DNA of 44,070 nt from Bog-473 sp035552395 (GTDB lineage Bacteria; Actinomycetota; Acidimicrobiia; Acidimicrobiales; RAAP-2): the NCBI GenBank assembly GCA_035552395.1, contig DASZLL010000005.1:1-44070 (forward strand). The letters are read 5' to 3'. Positions 30,498 to 38,268 of this stretch are shown in pieces (position 1 is the first letter of the stretch; every line of letters starts with the position of its first letter). The notes beneath the pieces were generated by a model. That model ran no database searches and was not told where the DNA came from. It saw nothing but the letters and a program-made list of their open reading frames with translations. A program made the translations under genes and the position numbers.

Positions 30498-31328
30498 TTA
30501 TCGGCCCTTGGTGACCTCGAAGAGCGTGATCAGTGTCGCGAGAACCGAGGCGCCCAGGACAAGGAGGACGCCCCAGCCGACGTTGACGCTGACGCCGTGC
30601 GCCGGATGCGCATCGTTGATCTTCTGGACCAGCCGCACGACGGCATAGATCGAGAGCCCGAGGCTCACCAACGCAAACAGGCATCCCATGAGCCGCACCG
30701 ATTGGTCGGTTGAGACTGCCATCAGCCCGGCGAACATCAAGACCACGACTGCCGCGATCAGCGTGATGTACCCGTTGATGCCGATCAGGCTCGAGATCCC
30801 GGCGTCGACGCCCGAAGATGCCGTCGACACGGTGTGTCCGGCGCTTGAGATCCCGCCCAGCAGCGAGCCTCCACCGAGCGAGGAGCTCGAGCTGATCCAC
30901 GTCGTGACCGACCCCACCATCGCGGCAAGGGCCGAGAGGACGAGCAGCAGGAGTCCGAGCGTGATCCCGGGCGCGGCTGACGCCGCCAACGTGGTCGAGG
31001 TGGTCGAGGTGGGATGGGGCGCGTAGGGATTGGCCGAGAGGCGGGACCCTGGGGGCGCGACGCCGGATGGGGCCGGCGTGACGAGCGCATCAGGACCGGA
31101 CTCGGTCCACCCGGTTCCGGCACTCCAGCGGCGTCGCTTCGTCCAATCACGGCCGTCCCAATAGGTCTGTTCGTTGGGGCTGGTCCGCACCGGGTACCAG
31201 CCCGGGTCTTTCGGCGGAGCGGCGCCGCCCGCCTGCGGGCTGTCGGCGATCACGGGCGGATTGGCACCGGGACCGGGTCCGGGACCGGGTCCGGGAGGGG
31301 CCTGGCCCTCCGCGTCGTCGTCCGCCAT
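30498..31328 (-). CDS. DUF2510-containing membrane protein
   Basis: A 276-residue protein. A short Pro-Gly repeat (residues 12-22) precedes the DUF2510 module (PKDPGWYPVRTSPNEQTYWDG, RDWTKRRRW), a small Trp-rich domain common in Actinobacteria. The second half has four hydrophobic helices: ITLGLLLLVLSALAAMVGSV, YITLIAAVVVLMFAGLMAV, RLMGCLFALVSLGLSIYAVV and WGVLLVLGASVLATLITLF. The ATG at 31326-31328 is chosen over the longer frame because GGGAGG lies six nt upstream. Function is unknown. It is convergent with the protease gene and divergent from the small gene at 31576. Confidence 0.85.
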   Translation of the reverse strand: MADDDAEGQAPPGPGPGPGPGANPPVIADSPQAGGAAPPKDPGWYPVRTSPNEQTYWDGRDWTKRRRWSAGTGWTESGPDALVTPAPSGVAPPGSRLSANPYAPHPTSTTSTTLAASAAPGITLGLLLLVLSALAAMVGSVTTWISSSSSLGGGSLLGGISSAGHTVSTASSGVDAGISSLIGINGYITLIAAVVVLMFAGLMAVSTDQSVRLMGCLFALVSLGLSIYAVVRLVQKINDAHPAHGVSVNVGWGVLLVLGASVLATLITLFEVTKGR

Positions 31329-31575
31329 CACGTACCTCCCGTCGGCGACCGCCTCGTCGACCCGCCAGAGGTTAGCGGGCGAGGAGCGCCCGAGCCTGGG
31401 GAAATGCTCCGTGGTGGAACGCCGAACGGGACCCCGCGGCCGCTCGTAAGGTGGGCGCAGTCTCGACGCGCCCGGTTCGACCCTTGTTTCCCCCTCCGTC
31501 GAATCCACGGCGCGTCGGGGCGCGTCAAACGCCATCGCGGCGCGGCGACGCACGGCGAACCATCAGAATGGGGCA

Positions 31576-31827
31576 ATGCCCCGGCGACACGGCTCACGCC
31601 ATCTGCCCACCCGCGCCCGCGCCCGCACCGACGCCGAGAATCCAGAACCCCGTCGCGGTTCCCACTGGCAAGCCGACGGCACGGCCAAGACGTCGTACAT
31701 GTCCCGTGGGGAGGCCCACTCGGTCGCGCACGAGCGCTTGGCCGACGTGGGTGTGGAGCTCGATGCCTACCGCTGCGCGACCTGCTCCGCGTGGCACCTG
31801 GGCAAGCCGGCCGAGCGTGACGACTGA
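31576..31827 (+). CDS. Small zinc-ribbon-like hypothetical protein
   Basis: An 83-residue protein. The conserved-looking C-terminal part (KTSYMSRGEAHSVAHERLAD, VGVELDAYRCATCSAWHLGK) ends in C-x-x-C-x-x-W-H, recalling small actinobacterial and phage proteins that read YRCP.CG.WHLGH. The N-terminal 40 residues are basic and low in order. ATG 31576 is used; the start could lie at the ATG within SYMSRG. It is 15 bp before the DinB-like gene on the same strand, so an operon is likely. No function can be given. Confidence 0.55.
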   Translation: MPRRHGSRHLPTRARARTDAENPEPRRGSHWQADGTAKTSYMSRGEAHSVAHERLADVGVELDAYRCATCSAWHLGKPAERDD

Positions 31828-31842
31828 ACCCACGGAGCGTTC

Positions 31843-32379
31843 GTGAGCACCACGACCGGATCCGCTCGCGGCAGTTGGGAGCCCCCCTTGGGCACCTGCT
31901 CCGAATGCGCGTTCGATTGGGAAATGGCCGCCTACGAAATGCTCGTCGGGCAGTGTGTGCGTAACGTCGCAGTCTTCGGAGGGGTGCTGTCGCGCATCGA
32001 TCCTGCGGTGGCCGTGGAGCCGGGCCTGTGGTCGGCCAGCCGCTACGTCTGGCACACGGTCGACGTCCTCCGTGTCGGCACCGAGCGGCTGTGGACGATC
32101 AGTGCCGATCCCTCCTTCGGCGTGCCCGAGTGGGACGAGAACGTCCTGGCCGACGTCCGCCGCTACGACTCGCTCTCGCCGATGGTGGGACTCATCGCCC
32201 TCATCGCCGCCGCCGAAGACTGGCGAACCGCGGCGCTCGAGGCTCCCCACGACGTCGCCACCCCGCACCCCGAGGCCGGCTCCATCTGCGCCTTCGACAT
32301 CGTCCAGCGCAACGCGCACGAGGTGTGCCACCACCTCTGGGACATCCAGCGGGCCCTGCCCGATCCCACTCCCGCCTGA
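31843..32379 (+). CDS. DinB-like / mycothiol-dependent-type four-helix protein
   Basis: A 178-residue helical-bundle protein. LWSASRYVWHTVDVLRVGTERLW holds the first His, and IVQRNAHEVCHHLWDIQRAL holds the H-x-x-x-H-H cluster of the DinB/MDMPI superfamily, whose metal-binding members are often mycothiol- or bacillithiol-dependent transferases and isomerases. The N-terminus CSECAFDW has an extra C-x-x-C. The GTG start at 31843 has GGAG five to six nt upstream. It is preceded by the small CxxC protein, with a 15-bp gap. The exact substrate is unknown. Confidence 0.8.
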   Translation: MSTTTGSARGSWEPPLGTCSECAFDWEMAAYEMLVGQCVRNVAVFGGVLSRIDPAVAVEPGLWSASRYVWHTVDVLRVGTERLWTISADPSFGVPEWDENVLADVRRYDSLSPMVGLIALIAAAEDWRTAALEAPHDVATPHPEAGSICAFDIVQRNAHEVCHHLWDIQRALPDPTPA

Positions 32380-32494
32380 GTCCGACGACCCGCGGGGAGG
32401 TCAGGTCAGGACAAATCCCGATGCACGAGGCGGCGCAGACCAACGTGCGGCGAGCGATGGGGCGGTGCCCGTCCGACGCCGGAATGGCGCGACG

Positions 32495-32839
32495 ATGGGA
32501 CCAATGGAAGAGGTCGAGGGCGAGCCACCCGCTGACGAGCCCGACGTCGGGCCCGTCGAGCCCGAGTTCCCACCCGAGGGCTTCGAGCGCTGGCGGCGCG
32601 ACTCAGCACTCGGCTCGGTCGGCACCGGCATCGCCCGCGGCCTCCAGAACGTCTTCGGTACCCCGCAGGACCAGGTCGTCATGGTGGCCCCGATCCCTGG
32701 TGGGCCCCCCGACCCCGATCGCCTCCAGGTCATCCTCGACCCTGACGACCCCACCAAGTCGATTGCGGTCCTCCCGCCCACCGACCCCACCGACCCCACC
32801 GACCCCACCGCACACACCGACAGCACGCCAAAGGATTGA
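32495..32839 (+). CDS. Small acidic hypothetical protein with DPT repeats
   Basis: A 114-residue protein, Pro/Glu/Asp-rich at the N-terminus (EVEGEPPADEPDVGPVEPEF). A better-ordered centre follows (FERWRRDSALGSVGTGIARG, LQNVFGTPQDQVVMVAPIPG), then a tail of three Pro-Thr-Asp units encoded by 9-bp tandem repeats (32780-32809). No family is recognised. ATG 32495 or ATG 32504 could start it; neither has a good ribosome-binding site. It lies between the DinB-like gene and the P450 gene, whose promoter region begins directly after its stop. Confidence 0.5.
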   Translation: MGPMEEVEGEPPADEPDVGPVEPEFPPEGFERWRRDSALGSVGTGIARGLQNVFGTPQDQVVMVAPIPGGPPDPDRLQVILDPDDPTKSIAVLPPTDPTDPTDPTAHTDSTPKD

Positions 32840-32865
32840 CACCGCCCCGCCGCTGGACGTAGGTT
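32836..32865 (+). promoter_or_regulatory. Possible promoter of the P450 gene
   Basis: TTGACA at 32836-32841 is a perfect -35 match. TAGGTT (32860-32865) at an 18-bp spacing is a weak -10. The palindrome 32872-32892 would then cover the start of transcription. Confidence 0.4.
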
Positions 32866-32871
32866 CCTAGG

Positions 32872-32892
32872 AATCGGACACGTTGTCCGATT
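32872..32892. promoter_or_regulatory. 9+3+9 palindrome, probable TetR operator
   Basis: AATCGGACA, centre CGT, TGTCCGATT: perfect symmetry, 19 bp before the P450 start codon and overlapping the expected transcription start. A half-site TTGTCCG recurs next to the start codon at 32904-32910. The TetR gene of the same operon is the natural binder. Confidence 0.6.
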
Positions 32893-32911
32893 TGCAAGAG
32901 GAGTTGTCCGG

Positions 32912-34156
32912 ATGAGCACACTGGCGGAAGTCACACCCGTCACCCCCGTCGACCTCTCGGACTCCCGGTCCTACGTGTCGGGTGTCCCCCACGCCTGGCT
33001 GGCCCACCTGCGCCGCCACGACCCCGTGCACTGGCAGGACGAGGAGGGCGGCCCCGGCTTCTGGGCCGTCACCCGCTACGACGACTGCGTCACGGTCAAT
33101 CGCGACTACGAGCACTTCAGCTCGGCCGCCCGCGGCACCATGCCCTTCGAAATGCCCGAGGCGGACATCGAGCAGCAAGCCCTGATGATGCTGAACATGG
33201 ACCCGCCCCTGCACACGCGTTACCGGCGGCTCGTCAACAAGGGCTTCACACCGCGCATGGTCAGGGACCTAGAGGAGAGCATCCACCGCTCGACCGACGC
33301 CATCATCGATCAGGTCGTCGAGAAGGGTGCGGCCGACTTCGTCACCGACCTCTCCGCCGAGCTCCCCCTCCAGGTCATCGCCGAGCTGCTCGGCGTGCCC
33401 GCAGCCGACCGCCACCGCATGTTCGAGTGGTCCAACCGCATGGTCGGCAATGAGGACCCCGAGTACCAGGGCCAGGCCGAAGAAGCCCTCGTCGCCGCCA
33501 TGGAGCTGTACGCATACGCATCGCAGCTCTACGGCACCAAGCGCATCGATCCCCACGCCGACCTCATGAGCGTGCTCACCACGGTCGAGGTCGACGGCGA
33601 GCAACTGAGCGACCTGGAGCTCGAGCTGTTCTTCCTGCTCCTGACCGTCGCCGGCAACGAGACGACGCGCAACCTCATGTCGGGCGCCATGCACGCCTTC
33701 TTCCAGAACCCTGACCAGTGGCAGCGCCTGCTCGCCGACCGCAGCCTCCTGCCGACCGCCGTCGACGAGATGCTCCGTTTCGTGACCCCCGTCATGAACT
33801 TCCGCCGCACCGCCGTGCACGACATCACGCTCAGCGACACCAAGATCGCCGCCGGCGACAAGGTCGTCTTCTTCCACGCCTCGGCCAACCGCGACGAGAG
33901 CGTCTTCGCCGACCCCGACACCTTCGACGTCGGGCGCAACCCCAACCCGCACGTCGCCTTCGGCGGCGGCGGCCCGCACTTCTGCCTCGGCGCCAACCTG
34001 GCCCGCATGGAGATCCGGGTCATGTTCGAACACCTGCTCGACCGGCTGCCCGACATCCACCAGGATGGGGATATGCAGCGCCTCCAGTCGCAGTTCATCA
34101 ACGGGGTCAAGCACCTCCCTGTCGCCTTCACCCCGTCCGCGCCGGTCGGCGCCTGA
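32912..34156 (+). CDS. Cytochrome P450
   Basis: A 414-residue soluble bacterial P450. The heme-binding loop is FGGGGPHFCLGANLARME with the ligand Cys. The I-helix oxygen-activation motif is AGNETTR, the ExxR motif is EMLR (VDEMLRFVTP), and MNFRRTAVHDI precedes the conserved NRDESVFADPDTFDVGRNPN. The overall pattern is close to CYP125/CYP142/CYP124-type mycobacterial enzymes, which oxidise sterol side chains or branched lipids, but subfamily assignment from memory is uncertain. ATG 32912 has GAGGAG eight nt upstream. The perfect palindrome just before it, and a TetR gene 59 bp downstream, suggest inducible control. Confidence 0.93.
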   Translation: MSTLAEVTPVTPVDLSDSRSYVSGVPHAWLAHLRRHDPVHWQDEEGGPGFWAVTRYDDCVTVNRDYEHFSSAARGTMPFEMPEADIEQQALMMLNMDPPLHTRYRRLVNKGFTPRMVRDLEESIHRSTDAIIDQVVEKGAADFVTDLSAELPLQVIAELLGVPAADRHRMFEWSNRMVGNEDPEYQGQAEEALVAAMELYAYASQLYGTKRIDPHADLMSVLTTVEVDGEQLSDLELELFFLLLTVAGNETTRNLMSGAMHAFFQNPDQWQRLLADRSLLPTAVDEMLRFVTPVMNFRRTAVHDITLSDTKIAAGDKVVFFHASANRDESVFADPDTFDVGRNPNPHVAFGGGGPHFCLGANLARMEIRVMFEHLLDRLPDIHQDGDMQRLQSQFINGVKHLPVAFTPSAPVGA

Positions 34157-34215
34157 GCCTGAGCGGCCCGCTCCCGCCAGCCCAGCCCACCCAAGAGCAC
34201 CGAAGAGAACAGCAC

Positions 34216-34839
34216 ATGCCCCGGCGCGCCCCCGACGCACTTAAGGACGTCATCCGCGACTTCCGGCGTGACCAGATCATCGATACGGCCCGGCGTCTCT
34301 TCGGCGAGTACGGCTCCACCGACGTCTCCATGGACGAGATCGCCGCCGAGGCCGGCGTCGCCCGCTCGACCGTCTACGTCTACTTCGCCAACCGCGACGA
34401 GCTGCTCCAGGCCTGCGTGCAATCGATGTACGACCGTCTACAGGAGACGGTCGGCGCCGTCGTGGCCGACGACACCCCGCCCGTCGAGCGTCTGCGCGCC
34501 CTGATCCTGGGCGTGCTCGAACGCATCGACGAGAGCCCCGACTTCTTTCGCCTCGCCATGGCGACCCAGGCCACGGCCGGCACGGCCGGGTCGGCGGCCG
34601 TCGGCGGGGCCCTCATGTTGATCGGTCTCGACATGATCCGGGTGCTCGAGGAGCTGATCACCGCTGGAATCGAGGCCGGCGAGTTCCGCGCCGATCTCAG
34701 TCCGGAGCGCGCCGTGGTGCTCGTGGGCCAGCAGATCTACGGTGCGCTGTCCGTCCGCGCCGGCGAGCCCGATCCGATCCCCGCGGAGCAGGCGGCCGAC
34801 GAGATCAACGAGTTCGTCCAATGGGGACTGGGGGCATGA
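34216..34839 (+). CDS. TetR-family transcriptional regulator
   Basis: A 207-residue repressor. The N-terminal helix-turn-helix is residues about 18-65 (IIDTARRLFGEYGSTDVSMD, EIAAEAGVARSTVYVYFANRDELL). The C-terminal ligand-binding helices follow. ATG 34216 is chosen because GAAGAGAA lies upstream, and translation from earlier in-frame codons would overlap the P450 gene. It sits between the P450 and LLM genes in one operon. It probably represses the operon through the palindrome at 32872-32892, with a P450 substrate or product as inducer. Confidence 0.92.
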   Translation: MPRRAPDALKDVIRDFRRDQIIDTARRLFGEYGSTDVSMDEIAAEAGVARSTVYVYFANRDELLQACVQSMYDRLQETVGAVVADDTPPVERLRALILGVLERIDESPDFFRLAMATQATAGTAGSAAVGGALMLIGLDMIRVLEELITAGIEAGEFRADLSPERAVVLVGQQIYGALSVRAGEPDPIPAEQAADEINEFVQWGLGA

Positions 34840-34840
34840 A

Positions 34841-35722
34841 GTGAAGTTCGACCTGTGGGTCCCGACGGCGAGCCCCATGAGCACACCCGAGCTGCTCGAC
34901 GCCATCGCCGTGGGCGCGGAGCAGCGTGACGTCGGGACCATCTGGGTGGGCGAGCACGTCGTCTTCTTCCCCGAGTACCAGAGCAGTTACCCCTACGCCG
35001 AGGACGGGCGCATGCCCATCCCGCCCGGCAGCGGACTGCTCGAGCCGATGATCACCCTCACCTACCTGGCCGCCCGGACCTCGACCGTGCGCCTCGGCAC
35101 CGCCATGCTGCTCCTCCCCCAGCGCAACCCGGTCTACGTGGCCAAGGAGGTGTCGACGCTCGACTGGCTCTCGGGCGGGCGCGTCGACCTCGGCGTCGGC
35201 GTCGGCTGGCTGAGGGAGGAGTTCGACGCGCTGAACACCCCGTGGGAGCGGCGCGGGCGGCGCACCGACGAGTACCTCGAGGTCCTGCGCACCCTCTGGA
35301 CCGACGACGTGTCGTCGTTCAAGGGTGAGACCTACGAGCTCCCCGCCTGCGAGATGTTCCCCAAGCCCCTCCAGGACCCCCACCCCCCGATCCACATCGG
35401 CGGCGAGACCCCGGCCGCGCTCAGGCGGGCCGCCCACCTCGCGCAGGGTTGGCACACCTTCAACCGCAGCCCCGAACAGCTGGCCCAAGGGCTGGCCGAG
35501 CTCGACACGCATCTCGAAGCGGCCGGGCGCAGCCGAGCGGACCTGCGCATCACCGTGTGCCCCTACTTCAACGGGCTGACGCCCGACGACGTCGAGCGCT
35601 ACGCCGAGGCCGGCGCCGACGCGGTGGCGGCGCTCTTCTTCGCCTTCACGCCCGACGACGTAGCCCGGGCCTTCGACGACCTCGAGGCGTGCCGCGAGGT
35701 GGCCGCCCGCGTCGGCAGCTGA
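34841..35722 (+). CDS. LLM-class (luciferase-like) F420-type oxidoreductase
   Basis: A 293-residue TIM-barrel flavin/F420 oxidoreductase. Family hallmarks are TIWVGEHVVFFPEYQSSYPY, TLTYLAARTSTVRLGTAMLL, LPQRNPVYVAKEVSTLDWLSGGR, LGVGVGWLREEF and PPIHIGGETPAALRRAA. The TIGR03619-like actinobacterial members use F420, which is inferred, not shown. GTG 34841 follows the TetR stop by one base, so translation is coupled. With the upstream P450 this looks like a redox pair acting on one compound class. Confidence 0.9.
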   Translation: MKFDLWVPTASPMSTPELLDAIAVGAEQRDVGTIWVGEHVVFFPEYQSSYPYAEDGRMPIPPGSGLLEPMITLTYLAARTSTVRLGTAMLLLPQRNPVYVAKEVSTLDWLSGGRVDLGVGVGWLREEFDALNTPWERRGRRTDEYLEVLRTLWTDDVSSFKGETYELPACEMFPKPLQDPHPPIHIGGETPAALRRAAHLAQGWHTFNRSPEQLAQGLAELDTHLEAAGRSRADLRITVCPYFNGLTPDDVERYAEAGADAVAALFFAFTPDDVARAFDDLEACREVAARVGS

Positions 35723-36158
35723 CCCACGCAAACGCGCAGCATTTCGGCGTCTGCACCTCGAACCTCTGCGCCGATCCCGGTGTTTGGCGGGGTCCTGTCT
35801 GGTGGGCAGCCGAGTCCGACGGCCGGACCGTTTCCGGCGGCAGGACGCCGTGGGCCCAAAGAGGCGGCCCAGGGCCCCAAAAACTACGGGCGGCGCGAGG
35901 TGCGCTGCGTACTCGGGGCGGAATGCGCCCGCTACCTCGCGCCGCCCGTAGGCATTGCCAAGTCGAACCTAAATCGACCGGTGCGCGGGACCAATCACCC
36001 GCAGGAATGAACCACCGCACGCCTGTTCATCCCTGGGGATGAGGTGTCGCCGCGACGGCGGCGGCGAGGCTTGGCGGATGAGCGCCGGGTGGACTCCGCA
36101 CGGAGATCCTGCTCAGCGGGCAGTACGATGGATGTCCCGCCTGGGAACGAAGGATCCG
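35723..36158. other. Long intergenic region upstream of the histidine kinase
   Basis: 436 bp with no believable ORF. It contains the large hairpin 35884-35951 and a second smaller potential stem (GTGCG near 35981 with CGCAC near 36020). The GGCCC-rich segment 35850-35880 is also self-complementary. The region must carry the promoter of the two-component operon, but no boxes were convincing. Confidence 0.6.
35884..35951 (-). terminator. Long 18-bp-stem hairpin with U-run on the minus strand
   Basis: CTACGGGCGGCGCGAGGT (35884-35901) and ACCTCGCGCCGCCCGTAG (35934-35951) are perfectly complementary. The 32-nt loop has an inner 5-bp hairpin GGGCG/CGCCC. Read on the minus strand the stem is followed by TTTTT, the form of an intrinsic terminator. 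No minus-strand gene lies upstream on that strand. On the plus strand no U-run follows. Confidence 0.55.
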
Positions 36159-37535
36159 ATGCGCCCCAGCTCCCGTTACCTCTATCCGGAGTGGCTCCGG
36201 CCCGGCACGACTCGCGAGGCCGCCGTCGCCGGCGCCACCGGGGCCGGGCCGGACGAGCAGACCGACCGGGCCTGGCGCCTGTGGGAGCGCCTGCGCGACT
36301 TCGACCGCCGCTACGCCACGTCTGTCGACGTCGTGCTCGCCACCGGGCTCTTCGTGCTGTGCACGGGCTGGCTCTTCGACTCGCACGCCGCGCGCCCGAA
36401 CCTTTGGGTCGTGGCCGCCCTGGTCTTCCCGCTGATGTTCCGGCGGCGCGCCCCGATGGCCGTCTTCTTCACGATCGCGGCGGTGGCCTTCGTGCAGTGG
36501 TTCGTGACGGGCCCCGCCCTCGCCGACACGGCCCTCCTCGCCGCGACGTACACGGTGGCGGTCGAGTCGGCGTGGGTCTTCGTCGCCGTCGCCGTCGCCG
36601 TCCTCGAGGCGGGCGTCGTCATGGCCACCGTGCGGTGGACGCCGACGGGCAACGACGTGAAGTCGTTGGTCTTCCTGACCGGCCTCGCCATCGCGGCGCT
36701 CCTGGCCGGCGTTGTCGTCCGCGCGCTGCGCAGCCAGCTCGACTGGCTGGCCGAGCGTGCGGCGCGCCTCGAGATCGAGCGCGACCAGCAGGCCTCCCTG
36801 TCCGCCGCCGCGGAGCGTGCCCGCATCGCGCGCGAGATGCACGACGTCGTCTCGCACAACATCCAGGTCATGGTGACCCTCGCCGACGCCGCGGCCGCCG
36901 CCCAGCGCACCGACCCCGCCCGCGCCGCCGACACCATGCGCGAGGTCTCGAGCACCGGGCGCCAAGCCCTGACCGACATGCGCCGCATGCTCGGCGTGCT
37001 CCGCGAAGAGCCCATCCTCGGCGCCGGGTCGGCCGGCTCGGCCGGCTCGGGTGAGCGGGCCGCGCTGGCCCCCCAGCCCGGCCTGGCCGACCTCGACGCA
37101 TTGGTCGACCGGGTGCGCGGCACCGGCCTCGGCGTCTCGGTCGAGCGGGCGGGCCAACCCTTCGAAGTCTCGGGTGCCGCGGGCCTGACCGTATATCGCA
37201 TCGTGCAGGAGGCGCTCACCAACGCGCTCAAGCACGCGGAGGAGCCGGCCACCGTCGACGTGCGCCTGGACTTCGAGGACCCCGATATCTCGGTCCACGT
37301 GCGCGACGACGGGCGGACCCGGGTCGCCGCCCCGATGGCCGTCCCCCGCGGCACGAACGGCGCCAACGGCAACGGAGGCGCCCGGGCCAACGGGTCCGGC
37401 GGCGGACACGGCGTGGCCGGGATGGCCGAGCGGGCCGCCGCCTTCGGGGGCACGCTCCGCGCCGGTCCGGCGGCCACCGGCGGCTGGGAGGTCGCCGCCA
37501 CGCTGCGCGACTGCAAGGCGCCGGTCGCGTCGTGA
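36159..37535 (+). CDS. Sensor histidine kinase (HisKA_3 type)
   Basis: A 458-residue membrane sensor of the NarL/DesK class. About five hydrophobic helices span residues 58-190. A short coiled stretch (LAERAARLEIERDQQASLSA) leads to the phosphoacceptor H228 in REMHDVVSHNIQVM. The ATPase N-box is IVQEALTNALKHAEE (around 345-360), and the G-box region GGGHGVAGMAERAAAFGG is near 420 after a Gly/Asn-rich insert. ATG 36159 has AAGGA about five nt upstream; in-frame ATGs at 36132 and further upstream have none. Its stop overlaps the response-regulator start in GTGA. The ligand is unknown; no periplasmic sensor domain is visible, so the membrane itself may be sensed. Confidence 0.93.
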   Translation: MRPSSRYLYPEWLRPGTTREAAVAGATGAGPDEQTDRAWRLWERLRDFDRRYATSVDVVLATGLFVLCTGWLFDSHAARPNLWVVAALVFPLMFRRRAPMAVFFTIAAVAFVQWFVTGPALADTALLAATYTVAVESAWVFVAVAVAVLEAGVVMATVRWTPTGNDVKSLVFLTGLAIAALLAGVVVRALRSQLDWLAERAARLEIERDQQASLSAAAERARIAREMHDVVSHNIQVMVTLADAAAAAQRTDPARAADTMREVSSTGRQALTDMRRMLGVLREEPILGAGSAGSAGSGERAALAPQPGLADLDALVDRVRGTGLGVSVERAGQPFEVSGAAGLTVYRIVQEALTNALKHAEEPATVDVRLDFEDPDISVHVRDDGRTRVAAPMAVPRGTNGANGNGGARANGSGGGHGVAGMAERAAAFGGTLRAGPAATGGWEVAATLRDCKAPVAS

Positions 37536-38218
37536 CGGTCCGCGTCGTCCTGGCCGACGATCAGGCCCTGCTGCGCAAGGGGTTCCGCATGATCCTCGAG
37601 GCCGAAGACGGCATCGAGATCGTGGGCGAAGCGGCCGACGGCTCCGACGCCGTCCGGCTCGTCGAGCTCTACCGGCCCGATGTCGTCCTGATGGACGTGC
37701 GGATGCCGGTGCTCGACGGCATTGAGGCCACTCGGGCCATCGCGACGTCGTCGGCAGGCAACGAGACGCGCGTGCTCATCCTCACCACCTTCGACCTCGA
37801 CGAGTACGCCTTCAGCGCCCTGCGCGCCGGAGCCAGCGGGTTCCTCCTCAAGGACGTCCCGCCGGCGGAACTGGTGGGCGCCATCCGCACCGTCGCCCGC
37901 GGCGACGCGGTGGTCTCCCCTCGCGTCACCCGCCGCCTCCTCGAGGAGTACGCGAACAAGCTGCCCGACCTCTCCTCCAACGACGGCGGCGGCGCTGGCG
38001 TCGCCGATCCGGCCCTGGCCCAGCTGACCGAACGCGAACACGAAGTCTTGCTCGCGGTCGCCGATGGCCTGTCCAACGCGGAGATCGCGGCGCGGCTCTA
38101 CGTGTCCGAGGCCACGGTCAAGTCACACGTCGGCCGCCTCCTGGCCAAGCTCGGTCTGCGCGATCGCGTGCAGGCCGTCGTCTTCGCGTTCCAGTCCGGT
38201 CTCGTCCGCCCCTCCTGA
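37532..38218 (+). CDS. NarL/FixJ-family response regulator
   Basis: A 228-residue regulator. The receiver domain (1-120) has D9-D10, the phosphoacceptor D55 (VVLMDVRMPV), a conserved Thr (LTTFD) and K105 region (FLLKDVPP). A 35-residue linker leads to the LuxR-type helix-turn-helix (about 160-215, LTEREHEVLLAVADGLSNAE, IAARLYVSEATVKSHVGRLL). GTG 37532 overlaps the kinase stop by four bases. It is the cognate partner of the upstream kinase. Targets are not evident; the next gene is separated by 50 bp. Confidence 0.95.
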   Translation: MTVRVVLADDQALLRKGFRMILEAEDGIEIVGEAADGSDAVRLVELYRPDVVLMDVRMPVLDGIEATRAIATSSAGNETRVLILTTFDLDEYAFSALRAGASGFLLKDVPPAELVGAIRTVARGDAVVSPRVTRRLLEEYANKLPDLSSNDGGGAGVADPALAQLTEREHEVLLAVADGLSNAEIAARLYVSEATVKSHVGRLLAKLGLRDRVQAVVFAFQSGLVRPS

Positions 38219-38268
38219 ACTGCTGACCCAGACGGAGGGGGGTCCGGGGGGCCGTAGGATCGTCCCCG

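Noticed and set aside
31267..31300. Tandem CCGGGA-rich repeat considered as a DNA element
   Set aside because: It simply encodes the Pro-Gly repeat at the N-terminus of the DUF2510 protein.
32780..32809. Tandem CCCACCGAC repeats considered as a CRISPR or VNTR
   Set aside because: Only three 9-bp units inside a coding tail (PTD repeats). No spacers, so neither CRISPR nor a regulatory array.
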